In this document: in pieces, positions 1-10,859 of the stretch
Position numbering within the stretch: position 1 is the first letter of the stretch
How the letters are laid out: each line of letters starts with the position of its first letter
Assembly (NCBI RefSeq): GCF_037975245.1
Contig: NC_092571.1
Coordinates: 14,629,417 to 14,687,416 of the forward strand
Reading direction: 5' to 3'
DNA from: Apostichopus japonicus
Lineage: Eukaryota > Echinodermata > Holothuroidea > Aspidochirotida > Stichopodidae
DNA: 58,000 nucleotides
Notes under the pieces: model-generated
What the model saw: only the letters and a program-made list of their open reading frames with translations
Database searches by the model: none
Told to the model about the DNA's origin: nothing
Translations under genes and position numbers: made by a program

Positions 1-283
1 AATTCGAAACATATCTACATATATTTATGTAAATCTTCGGGTAATTTTGGACTTGTATATCTTCGTTGCGTGAGCGGTAAGAGGGGGTGGGTATCACTGC
101 ATCATCCGTATCGTAAAGTCACATGTGATATCTTTGTAACTATTTAGTTTTATCGAACAAAGATATTTATGCTAATCCATACGTTACTACTAATTAAAAC
201 TGAAACTAGTTACCGGTACTCATTAGTATTTAGTCTCAGATGGCGCTGTACCACTACAAAACAAATGAATTATTAAATTCTTA

Positions 284-2134
284 TACTTATATGTTCTCGT
301 GGAGTGCGGACGTGTTTTCGGCTGCTCTCCACCTTTCGTTGACCAAACCTTTGTGTTTTTACGTTGGCCTTCATTAGTTTGCAGTTTGTTTTAGTGTAGT
401 TTGTGTGTTTTGGGTTTGTTTCGTTTTGGTTTTGTATAAGTGCGTGGCTTTGCCACACCCCTAGCTGTCATGGCGGCTCGCCGTGACAGCAAAATCGTAT
501 TGTTGAGTTTTTCGAGGGAGGCTAAGGTCGTCCCCGGACAAGTTTTTTACAGTTTTGCGTTCTGTTGGTTTAAAGGTCCCTGGAGAGGTTGACGCGCTTC
601 AGCGTAAACCTCTCCGGGGTAGGAATTGTTTTGATGTACGGTTTACCTCGGAGGCTGCCCGCGTCCGAGGCGTCCATGTGTTGGAGGGAGTTGAGGGACT
701 GAAGGTCACACCGTATGACAGTTCGGTGTGGGTGACAGTCCTTCATCTCCCTCTGGACATGTCTGAACAGACTGTTGTGCGGACACTGGGGCGTTTTGGG
801 AAAGTAACCGGCTACGAGGAGCCGGAATTCCTTGAATGTAAGGTGTAAAGACCGGGGCCAGACGAGTTAGAGTACAACTCAAGTCCGATATCCCCTCTAC
901 CGTGTAGGCTAATGGGCACAGGGCCCACATTGCATACCCGGGCCAGCCTCGCACTTGTTGGAGGTGTGAGCTGGAAGGGCATGAGGCCAGGTTGTGCCCG
1001 AACAAGCGATGCAGTCGCTGTTTACAGGTTGGGCATACCCTGGCCGAGTGTAAAGGGGATATCGTAGGTAACTCGTGTGGGAAAACGGGCCATGTCGCTC
1101 GTTTATGCCCAGACCGCTCATACGCCGCGAGAGTGGCTACGAGCTTGGTTGAAGAGGTCCCCGTCCCGGCCTTTCACACCGTAACACCTGATGCACCTCT
1201 TATCGCCCCAGTGTCCGACACTAGCGCCCGGTGGAGGCTTCGTTGCTCCTTTCGTGTCCCACCTCGTCCTTGATCGAACTTGCCGAGACCGTCAGCCTGC
1301 CCACTGAGGCAGAGCAGGACAAAACGGCAGAGATGGTACTAGCGGAGCAGGATGCCGCTTGTACTGGTTTACCTGTAGCTACGCCCGCTATCGGTGATAT
1401 TAGTCGGGCCCCGAGTCAACCGGCCCAAGAGACATTAAGTGGCCCAGATTCTGACTCGCCAATGGAGGACTCCAGTACAGCATTATTAGTTGTGGCTAAG
1501 GAGTCCTCCGATTGGTTTGATGAGACGAAACAGGCCACTGATCTCATTGACTCGAGCGGCCCTTCCACCCTACCCGCAACCGCTTCCGCTATACCGGACA
1601 CGATGGTCGCTAGTGGACCTCCTGTTCCTGACAGGGAGGTCCGCTTGATCAAGGTTGACGAGGAGTTAAGAACTCTGCTCCCTCGTAAGAAAAGGGGGAA
1701 TACTGTTAGGGGCTTGAAAAGACCCATATTGGGAAAACTTCGCAGGTAATGCGCAGGCCTGTTGTCTACCATCGGGACGGCGTACCCCGGATGAAGTTTC
1801 GGAGTGGGTTAGTTGTCAGGTGTGTGTGTGGGGGGTGGGGGGGTGGGGTTGTGTGGTCGTTACATAATATGGGTTGGGGGGTTCTGTTTGTGGTTTGGAG
1901 TTGGCTTTTTGGGGCTGGTTTGTAGAGCTTTATTGTTTTGGTTCTGTTGGCCTTTGGGTCCGTGTCCTTTTCATGTCACGTTGAACGCTACATTGTATAC
2001 ATTTGTGGGTGAGTGAGAGATTTCTGTTTGTGGGTTTTCAGTTGGGTTTATGGTGGTTGTTTAACAGACTGGGATTGTTTTGGTTTTGTTGACCTTTGGT
2101 CCGTGTCCGTTTTTCTTTGCACGTAAAAAGCACC
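284..2134 (+). mobile_element. LINE-B derivative with ORF1 but no reverse transcriptase, flanked by 15-bp TSD
   Basis: The 15-bp sequence ATTATTAAATTCTTA occurs at 269-283 and again at 2135-2149, so 284-2134 is one retrotransposed unit. It holds a 5' UTR, a zinc-knuckle ORF1 (470-1749) and a 3' UTR ending CACGTAAAAAGCA. The last bases of an ORF2 (about 1755-1795) match the ORF2 end of the minus-strand copy near 9.35 kb, but the endonuclease and reverse transcriptase are absent. The junction lies near 1750. The gene order and zinc knuckles resemble Tx1/L1-clade LINEs (family knowledge). The layout recalls the mammalian HAL1 (half-L1) elements, which also keep ORF1 and lack RT. Confidence 0.85.
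470..1749 (+). pseudogene. LINE ORF1 (Gag-like, RRM-like plus three CCHC zinc knuckles), frameshifted
   Basis: The reading starts at ATG 470 (MAARRDSKIVLL) and must shift frame near 550 to continue into 555-848. That stretch contains an RRM-like segment (VTVLHLPLDMSEQTVVRTLG). After a stop at 846-848 the protein resumes across three CCHC knuckles at about 955-1120: CWRCELEGHEARLC, CSRCLQVGHTLAEC and a third that has lost its first cysteine (NSCGKTGHVARLC). Another shift between 1231 and 1273 leads into an acidic Ser/Thr/Pro-rich tail ending in a basic patch (PRKKRGNTVRGLKR) at 1749. In active elements such a protein would bind the element RNA. With at least three frame breaks this copy is dead. 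Confidence 0.8.
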
Positions 2135-2149
2135 ATTATTAAATTCTTA

Positions 2150-2664
2150 CCCCCTATTTCATAAGGTGATAAAGAGTTTATTGACAATGCGTTCTTAAAT
2201 GTTCTTGTATAGTAGGGGTTCGTCTCCTATACACTTATTAAAATAACTAGTGTTTAACTGTTCATGTAGTAATCAATATTCTTATTCGGCCATTGATAAT
2301 ATTTCTGTGTATACAGTTCTACATTTCAAATCAAGTATTCTATTGTTATCATATCATATATTACAGATGACAATTTTTTTTCCAGTGGATCTTCATCTCT
2401 CGCTCTTGTATATTTCTTGGCATTTGAATGACCTTAAACACCTGACCAACTTTCATTGACAGATATCTGTCGCAAATTATATAAAAATGCAAACAAATAA
2501 TATAGTTACGGTGGTCCTGATGGAACAGACGAGTTGCAAACTAACTGTGTTAGTATAACCCGACAAATAGTGAAAATACAACATTTCTCGTGTTGTCCAG
2601 TTACGTGCAACACAACAACTGATCACGTTGGTATTCGTCGTCAAAATGCCAACTTATGAATAGA
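2150..2664. other. No recognisable feature
   Basis: AT-rich unique-looking sequence between the LINE derivative and a U2 fragment. Short open frames here show no domain and no splice-site support. Confidence 0.5.
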
Positions 2665-2692
2665 ATCGCTTCTCGGTCTTTTGGCTAAGATC
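2665..2692 (+). pseudogene. U2 snRNA 5'-end fragment
   Basis: The 28 bases match the first 28 nt of U2 snRNA with one change (CTCGGT for CTCGGC), including the TTTTGGCTAAGATC core. Similarity stops abruptly after AAGATC, so it is a truncated retro-copy or a remnant of the U2-headed SINE seen elsewhere in the window, not a working snRNA gene. Confidence 0.7.
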
Positions 2693-2830
2693 TCCATTAC
2701 TGGATATCAAACATCGTGTCGTTATTTCATTGTATCGAGAAGAATATTTTTCAGTATCGATGATTGGTCATTGCAAGATTGCTTGGTGATGAATGAGATG
2801 GCGTAGCCCACAGTAAAATTACAAACAATT

Positions 2831-4017
2831 GTGGTTTGGAGTTAGCTTTTTGGGGCCGGTTTGTAGAGCTTTGTTGTTTTGGTTTTGTTGGCCTTTTGGT
2901 CCGTGTCCTTTTCACGTTACGTTGAACGCTGCATTGTATACGTTTGTGGGTTGGTGAGAGGTTTCTGTTTGTGGGATTTCGGTTGGGTTTTGGTGGTTGT
3001 TTAACACCAGGTTACTCAACCTGGGGTCCGCGGACCCCTAGGGGGTCCGTGAAATTTATTTGGGGGTCCGTGAGGTCAAAGGGGTCCGCAGGGGGTCCGT
3101 GAAAAAATAGGGGTCCGTGAAAAAAATAAGGGTCCGCGAAAGCCGAAGAAGTTCGTGAAAAATGGAATGAGAGATATAGTCGAAGGAAGAAGTATGTATG
3201 CCTCTAGAAATCTAGGATAGGCTAGCCGTCAATACGTCGGACCCTGATGATCAGACCGTATCGTCAGTAGTCGATAAATGTTGAATCGTGCGTTCCCCCG
3301 ATGAAAACAAGTAATATAGTTTCTCATTGGTATTCATTCGGTGAGGTATGGATAACATGCCACCCGAGTGTTGTGTACAACTTAACTGCACACTATACAT
3401 CCTAATATGCAGAGCAATAACTATGATGCGTTGCTCACTGTTGACACAGCGAAGCGCGGTAGTTATAAGGCTTTGGTGGAGGAAAAGTTATAACTAACTT
3501 GGATTTGACACAAAAAACGGTGCCATTTGCAGCTATCTCTGACAAAGAAAACCCATAATTCTCCTGACCTCATGCAGAATCAACCAGTTTGTATCTGACA
3601 ACTCATCGCTTCCAAATTAAAATTAAATTGGGAAATATATAATTTAAAAGTTAGAATTTCCAAGTAGGCCTATGCCTAGCAATACTTGCAGGTCTAGGAA
3701 AACTGCATTCCAGGCCCAGAAAAATGCATTTCTAAACATAAATTCTTGAACATAAATTTACTTCAAAAGTCACAAAATAATGCACCATTTCGCATCTAAC
3801 CCTCAAATATTGAAAAAAAATCAAAAGAGGGACACCCCTCCCCTTATACCCCTCCCCCAGGCCGGTGGTCACTGTCCGGGGGTCCTCCAAATATTTCAGT
3901 TTATCTCAAGGGGTCCCTGGATAGAAAAAGGTTGAGAACCTAGGGTTTAACAGACTGGGATTGTTTTTGGTTTTGTTGACCTTTGGTCCGTGTCCGTTTT
4001 CTTTGCACGTAAAAAGC
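2831..4017 (+). mobile_element. LINE-B 3' fragment, interrupted by a hAT-like element
   Basis: 2831-3006 and 3945-4017 together form the same LINE-B 3' UTR seen at 1890-2134, ending CACGTAAAAAGCA. The flanks ACAAACAATT (2821-2830) and ATAAACAATT (4018-4027) match at 9 of 10 bases and are read as a target-site duplication. The copy is 5'-truncated and carries no coding sequence. Confidence 0.8.
3007..3944 (+). mobile_element. Non-autonomous hAT-like DNA transposon, 938 bp, 8-bp TSD
   Basis: The LINE-B sequence GTTTAACA appears on both sides (2999-3006 and 3945-3952), a perfect 8-bp target duplication typical of hAT elements. The ends are imperfect inverted repeats: CCAGGTTACTCAACCT at the left, and a right end whose complement reads CCTAGGTTCTCAACCT. 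The left interior carries repeats of GGGGTCCGTGAAA. No transposase frame is visible, so mobility would have depended on another element. The orientation given is arbitrary. Confidence 0.85.
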
Positions 4018-4029
4018 ATAAACAATTAC

Positions 4030-7000
4030 GATCGGTTTGTCGGCTCTTCCAGACCTGTTTGCTCGGATTCGGGCTTAGTGGGAATGGAGGGTCTGTGGTA
4101 GGAGGGGAAGGGGGGAGGGGTGCCGAACGCTTTTACTTTTGTATTCAATTCAGTGTTTTGGTTGGTGTGGAGTAATTGTTTGTTGATGATAGTTTTAGTT
4201 ACTGCACTGATAAGGTGTGGTTTTTAGTGAGTTTTAGGACGTGATGTGACGTTTTGGATTACGTAACAGCACAGTAAAGTTAAACCCACAACAATCGGTT
4301 TCGAACCGATGGATGCACCGTTTAACGTACATACCCCACTAAGTTAGAATTATTAGCATACAGCCTCGTATGTGTTGTATTAATTCTGTCAAAAGTCAGA
4401 CTATTAGAGTGGTCCTCTCAATTATGTACAAACTATATCTAACTTTAGAATTTGTTACCAACCTCTGCCGTTATCTAACTATTAAACGTTTCCTTTTCTG
4501 TTTTACTTGTCTTTTTTTCTGGCTTACAGACCTGGGCGAGGTCATATTTGCATTCAAAGAATTGTTATTTCTTCCTTTTATTCAATTATGACTCCTTTGA
4601 TTCTCTTCTATTACATGCTCGCTGGGGACATCTTTTCTACATGTTCTCCTTTTAAACTTTTGTAGCAGCCCTTTGTCACCTCAATCAATTAACATACTGT
4701 TTGATGTACCCAATATATTTTTTTTTTAATTTAGTAATTAGTGATGAACGGTTGTGGGACATGACCAGTAATTGCCGTACCAACCATTCAGTGCGAGTTT
4801 TTAAATACGCGATTCGAAAAGGAAATCGCGTCCAGTCTTTTTTTTTGTTATAAGTAGGCCTATTGGTATACCCGAAGATGGCCTTTCTTCGTTCTCGAAT
4901 TCGCGTTATGTAAAGAGAGGTATGAACAAGCGGTACCGTACCTCCGTTACTTCAAACACATAGCTAGTACAGTAACTACTGGGGACACCTGTACTATATA
5001 TGAGTATCGGCTGGTTGACTTTAGTGTCAGGGGGAAGCTATTTGATGAGAGTGCCAGTATAGGACATTTGAGATTTCTTTGAGAAAAAAATAGCATGGGT
5101 TATGTATGTATGTATTTTAGATCCTCCTGCAAGCAGGAACTCGCGAAGAAGCCTTCTCGACTTAGCAATGCCGCAAGCTCACTGAAGTCAGTCTCTAACA
5201 TTCATATTTAACATCCATGATTATGAATTGTCAATTGTCGAAAACTCTGTAAATGGACGACATACATTAATCTTGGAGTGACTCGAACTTCCGCGAATAT
5301 TCACGGTTGATTTTTTTTTGTAGTACATTCACCACCTATATTTTTCTATTCCAGCTACAAACCTTCACTTTATTTCCTTTCACTTTCACTGTATTCACTT
5401 ACTTTCTCAAATGGGTACCTCTGAGGCAAATTACAAGTCTCACTCTTCAAGTTTTCGGGAGATTATCCCAGCACTTGAGGATGTCTAAATAAGATGACAG
5501 ATGTCAGAAGATGGAAGCATTGATCAAAACCGGTTCTTTCGACTATGATTAGATACTGTTCAAGTCATAGATTAATATTACATATTATAGATATATCACT
5601 TTTCATTTACAAGCGACATCACAGAATACATTTTGTAAGTGACTGTTATTCTTTCATGTCACTAAAATACTTCGAAAAAACGTAATATTTGCGACATCAA
5701 CGGCTGTATTTGAAAATCACATAATTATTAACCAGGCAGTCAAACTTTTCTTTGATTAGATGATTCATTGCCACTGTCTTAAAATTGAAGCCCTTTATTT
5801 CTTTGCCATTTCTCCGACATGTCACTGCATATAACCGTACTTGTTCTTCAGATATTAGACATTTTGTTATCTTTTAGTTCACCTGTAAACATTATTGATC
5901 GAAATCAATTTAAATTTGTTAACAAACAAGATCTCTCTAAAAATGATTGAAAGTTTCATTTTAATATTGTTATGCTGAAGTAGTACTGCTAAACATCGAG
6001 GGCGAAAACAAAAAATGGCATAGAAATAATTAGAATAATTAGATAGAGCTCCCCCATATAACTCATCTCCCTGTCAACTTGATATAAACCATTATCCTTA
6101 GCTGTAGCCAATAACAGTTTTCATAACCCTTTGACCCTTCATACAATTTTTGGTATGCAAAAAGGTATATGGGAGAAGCAGTGTAGAAATTGTTAGTAAA
6201 AGTATTGCATTATAAAGTTGGGCGTCAACAAAGTATATTGGAAGGCGTAGAAAGAACGAAAGAATAAATTGCTGTTTAAAGGCAAAACGCTTGTATTAAG
6301 TATTATTTGGATGGGTTACTAAGATCCAATTGTATATCTTTAACTTTTATATATATTTTTTTAATATTGGTGTGATTGCAGATGCTTACACGCACTACGA
6401 TACCTCGTGAATGGTTGTTTTAGAATTCCCATTTCTGCTGTAAATATTTGCGTGTGCCCTCGAAAGGGCTCTATGGTCTATGAAAGGAGACATTCAAAAA
6501 CGGGTGCAGTTATATCCTCTAAAAGCCCACAGGGACGTCAAAAACAGGTATTAGAAAGCTCAGAGAACCTTTTTTAATATTATTAGAGATTGAAACAGCT
6601 GCGGCGCGTCAATACATTAAGGTTCTATAAGAAACATTTCACCTGATCAATACCCTGAATCGTTTCCCTATTCTACTGATGTCTGCAAAATATTCAGTTC
6701 CACGAGGAACATCATATCAATCAGAAAACTTTCTATTTGTATTATTTCAAATATGTCACAGCATGGCATGGCAAGTGCCGTCAATTATTTCATTCCGAAC
6801 AAATAAAGTGTAGTTAAACTTAAACATCGCCCTCATTTTCAAGAGGAAATAACATGTTCATTTCTCCCTACTAATCCTATAATACTACCCAAGCTTCTAT
6901 CACCCATTTTTTTCAGACTTTCATTTTCAATCTTAAAAAAAAAATTAATAATGTCTCAGCGTTACTTAGTTTGACAATACATTATTATTTTAATGAGTCA

Positions 7001-7434
7001 AGCCTTCCAGAGCTACTACTTTTTTACAACATTCTTACATTCAAAGTCGTAGAGCTAGTTGAATTAGCCATCTCATTTCTTACAATATCACTTTCTACCC
7101 CAACATCAACTCTCAAGAAGAGCTGCTTCCTCACAATGACGGTCACATTTGATATGTTCCCGTGTGAAGCGCAAGGAATATCCAACTATTTATTGGGGCG
7201 GCTCCAGAAAGGTAAGAGATGATTAAGGCCCATTTGTAGTTGAAAGCATTCTAAGGCATTTTTAAACTATGAACTATGTCTAAGCGCAATAATGCTAATA
7301 ACTAGTTTTATATGTTGATGTAAGGTTAAAAGTGAGAGAAGAGGTGACTGTTTACCTCCACCTATGAATCAGAATACTTTACTTCTGTAATAACGATATC
7401 CTTATACGGTTGACATCGAGATTAAACTTGAGCA
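4030..7434. other. Gene-free AT-rich stretch
   Basis: No coding similarity, long repeat or RNA gene recognised. A 17-bp palindrome around 4291-4307 (ATCGGTTTCGAACCGAT) resembles a tRNA T-arm, but no complete cloverleaf could be drawn. Confidence 0.45.
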
Positions 7435-7448
7435 AGTTCTTGATTCGC

Positions 7449-7534
7449 TTGTGGTGGTTGTTTTACAGATTGGGATTGTTTTTGGTTCTGCTGACCTTTG
7501 GTCCGTGTCCGTTTCCTTTGCACGTAAAAAGAAC
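7449..7534 (+). mobile_element. LINE-B 3' tail, 86 bp, with TSD
   Basis: A very short 5'-truncated insertion carrying only the LINE-B terminal sequence (TTTTACAGATTGGG to CACGTAAAAAGA). Flanks AGTTCTTGATTCGC (7435-7448) and AGTTCGTGATTCGC (7535-7548) match at 13 of 14 bases, marking the target duplication. Confidence 0.8.
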
Positions 7535-7548
7535 AGTTCGTGATTCGC

Positions 7549-8724
7549 AAGTAAGCTCATCGAGGTCATATCTCTTATCCCAAGATCATGAATGCTTTAA
7601 TGAGAAAATAAAACAAAAGACATACCATTAATAGGTCGATATGCAGTAACATAATTAAAGTTCTTCAAATGAAACACAACTAGATCGCTGTATGTATCAG
7701 TCCGAAGTGCCTCACCCGTTGTACCCTGCTGTATTTGTGACACAGTAACCGAAGGGTTTGGTGAACCTGTAGGCTGACCGGCCTTCTGTTTTAGAAAAAA
7801 TAATTGAATGGATGGCTTATGTGAATATGGAGATGTATGTGGTCGTGACTGTGCGTATCATGAATAACACTTTATTACAACAACTTGAGAACTAGCAACT
7901 GTTTCTCTTCTTCTCATTACACATGTGTTGGTCGACTGTTGGCTACCTAGATGTATACCCTCATATAGTATTACAGTCATTTTATATATAGGTCTCTTTT
8001 ACTATCTTTCACTGGACGAAACACAGTGAGTAAAGGTTTAAAACCGTGCCCACTTGAAATTGTTGCATTCCTGTATTTGTGTAATAATCTATCACGGTGT
8101 TGTAGTCTGGTTTTTTTCCGGAAGATCCTCGCACGGAATTTTGAAATTTAGAATGCCAAGCACCATAAGTTTACCTTACTTAATACCGTAACTATTCCAG
8201 TAAAAACTATAGATGTTTTGGTTAAGCAAAAAGTGAAGTGCTACTGTGGATACCAGCTTTTTCCGAGTGATCTTAGATGTTTCATATTAAGTGCTATATG
8301 GCGGATATCAGATGAGACTTGCGGCGAGTAACCTGTACATCTTACCAATTAAATGCTCTTGTTAATTATAAATTCCATAAAATGAGCAGTGTTTAAAGTA
8401 CCATACGAGTGTCTCGAGGGTAGTTCATGCGGGTTCTAAAAAGTGCTCGATGAGATAAGAACCTAGAGGCAAGGGTACGGTTGATATGAAAAGACCAAAT
8501 TGGAACCTCAGTAAGTACCAGGTGAGCTTGACTACTGATAAAAGATGTGTATAACTGAAGGAACTCTGGTCATACTTTGGGAAGTTTATATTAGGTGATC
8601 CTGCTTTATACAGAATATTTGTAAACAACGTGCCAGCCGCATACTGATCATCTACAAAAAAAATAGTTGTCCGTGACAGGAAAAATTATTTAGACTTTTG
8701 CACAATGCGGTACATCAAAATTTG
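7549..8724. other. No recognisable feature
   Basis: AT-rich sequence without a supported exon, RNA gene or repeat. Confidence 0.4.
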
Positions 8725-8735
8725 TGCAAAAATGG

Positions 8736-8796
8736 TTCGGTAGTGCCGTTTGGCCGTGACGTTTTGTATCCCGCATGGCGGGTCACAAAAAAAGCA
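8736..8796 (+). mobile_element. LINE-A 3' tail, about 61 bp
   Basis: Contains the LINE-A terminus: GTGCCGTTTGGCCGTGACG, a GC-rich loop, then GGGTCAC and an A-rich end. The flanks (TGCAAAAATGGT before, GCACAAAATGGT after) look like a target duplication. The CGTGAC/GTCACG arms can form a 3' stem-loop common to every LINE-A tail here. Confidence 0.7.
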
Positions 8797-9071
8797 CAAA
8801 ATGGTGTAAAGATGAAGTTTTCAAATAAGTTTAACTAATTTAAACACCACTATGATACAATTATTCTAAATTGACAAATACCAAGCAATATATCTAGACC
8901 GCCAATACGCTACATAAATTAGAATTTAAAAGACAAATACCGCAACGTTACATCCAGAACCGTTGAAAGCAATGTGATGATATCAAAACCCAAATAACTT
9001 ATGATGACTAACTAAAGCTACAAAAACAATATTGTTAAGACTTCCTTGAGAAAACTGTTACCGTATACGTG

Positions 9072-10075
9072 CTTTATGCGGACCAACGGTCAACAGAACT
9101 AAAAACAATCCCAGTCTGTAAAACAACAACTGAAACCCACAAACACAAATCTCTCACTAACGCAGCGTTCAACGTGACGCGAAAAGGACACGGACCCAAA
9201 GGCCAACAGAAGCAAAACAAATAAAACACTACAAACCGGCCCCAAAAAGCCAACCCCAAACCAGAAACAGAAAAAATAAAAACCAACCTATATTATGTAA
9301 CGACCACACAACCCCCACACCTACCAACTTTTACTCACTTCAAATTTCATCCTGTGAACGCCGTCCCGATGGTAGACGACAGGCTTGCGCCAGCGTCTAC
9401 GTAAGGCAGAGTCGGGAAGCCGTGCATGGTCCGCCTCCATGCGCAACCTGTCACTTTGCACGAGGGGGACAACATCCTCTGCCCTTCAGACGTCCCCATC
9501 GAAAACAAAGGACACTCCAGCAAAAGGTGTTGCATAGTCTCGATTGCTTTACAGCCCACACGGAGACAAATCCCATCACCTAATCGCCCCTGACTAGGCG
9601 AAAATGGTTAGTGATGAGGACCCCATGTGCAATCCTCCACGCCAAGTCCCGGAGACGGCTATCTAGTGACTTACAACACACAGACCGCCACACATCTGGA
9701 GAGATGGCGGTTTGGCAATCCGACGGGCACACAGGGGCGAGCATTGAACGAAACAATGGTGGGTATAACACAGAGGGGGCCTTGTTCAGCAGAACATGTG
9801 GCCCACCCTCGTCTTTGATTCAACGAAGTGAGTCACCAGTCTGAGTATAGACCCCAGAAGGGCGTGTCGCCTTTGGCCGGTCATTGGAAAAGGATCCGGG
9901 CCAGTGACGGCGAAAAAGAAACCCACCACAGAACCTAACAAAAAAGGCAAAAACACCTTTCGAGAGGAGAAAGCGCAGTTAGCGTATACGAAGTACCTCT
10001 AAAACAAGACTTCACAGTATCTCAAACACCAACAGGAAAAGATCCACAACCTCTACCTCTTAAACACCTTCAATA
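9072..10075 (-). mobile_element. LINE-B copy with ORF2 C-terminus and 3' UTR
   Basis: Reading the minus strand, about 10075-9347 encodes the end of ORF2 with several frame breaks, and 9346-9072 is the LINE-B 3' UTR, which has a small deletion before its terminus. The ORF2 end contains a helical region (RDLAWRIAHGVLITNHF) and a C-terminal zinc finger of Cys, Cys, His, Cys type (VGCKAIETMQHLLLECP), as is usual after the RT domain in many non-LTR elements. A matching segment occurs in the LINE-A copy at 52.33-52.53 kb, so A and B are related families. Confidence 0.8.
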
Positions 10076-10091
10076 TATCTAGAACCAATAA

Positions 10092-10859
10092 TCGGCCTTT
10101 GGCTACGATCATGTGTAGTACCTGTACCCTTTTTAGAGTCTCGATGAAAGAGAACTGGGGTTGAGAACGCATCAGTCGTTCGGTAGTTTGGTTTTCGTGC
10201 TTTTTACGTGACCCGCTTTGCGGGATACAAAACGTCACGGCCAAACGGCACTACCGAACCATCCCATTCTGACAAACGAAACTTAGGTCAAGCGAGCCAA
10301 TAAAACATACGTCCGCCGACCTGCAGAGACAAAACGCCCAACCCCCACTCAAACATTAATAAACCCACAAAAGGACGACCCGTACGCAGCGAAACGAAAA
10401 CCCCTCCCCAGCACACCACCGTCCGAAAAAGGCAGCCCCAGATAAACGGCGAAAATCGCCTTCAATTTGAAGGCGAATGTCAGAATTCACCACCTCCAGG
10501 ACTGCCTGCCAACTGGCAAATTTCCCCCTAAAAACCACATTACATCTATTCCGCCAAACATGTTTTTTCACAATACATCAAACAAAAATAATGCGGTGCA
10601 ACACAGCAACCGAACAAACTGGAGGGTCTACCCCATATAAAATAAAGCCCTGTCCTACCGACCATGAACGGTCTCCCGTAACACGGTCGGTCCAGGTCTG
10701 GAACCACTCCCATAAGTTTACTACAAAGCAACAATGCCAAAAAACATGAGCGGTACTCTCTCAGCTGTCACAGCCGGTCCTTGGGCACAGTCCATCACCC
10801 AATCGCCAATGATTTTCGTGCCTATGTACTTTCTTGGGTGACTTTTCTTAAAAAGTACC
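10092..10859 (+). mobile_element. U2-snRNA-headed SINE, split by a LINE-A insertion
   Basis: 10092-10200 carries the U2 head (TCGGCCTTTGGCTACGATC, GTGTAGTACCTGT) and SINE body. The body breaks at TTTTCGTGC, and the tail resumes at 10822-10859 (ending CTTAAAAAGTACC). Rejoined, it matches the copies at 19.1 and 37.1 kb. The 612 bases in between are a LINE-A fragment. Confidence 0.85.
10201..10812 (-). mobile_element. LINE-A 3' fragment inserted in the U2-SINE (9-bp TSD)
   Basis: TTTTCGTGC flanks both sides (10192-10200, 10813-10821). On the minus strand the fragment runs from the ORF2 C-terminal zinc-finger region (LGDGLCP) through the last ORF2 segment (WRNRCNVVFRGKFASWQAVL, then GDFRRLSGAAFFGRW) to the LINE-A 3' end GGGTCACGTAAAAA. 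It is 5'-truncated and frameshifted. Confidence 0.85.

Noticed and set aside
4262-4345. tRNA-like T-arm (GGTTCGAAACCG on the minus strand)
   Set aside because: No acceptor stem, D-arm or anticodon arm could be paired around it, so it is left as a chance palindrome or a tRNA relic.
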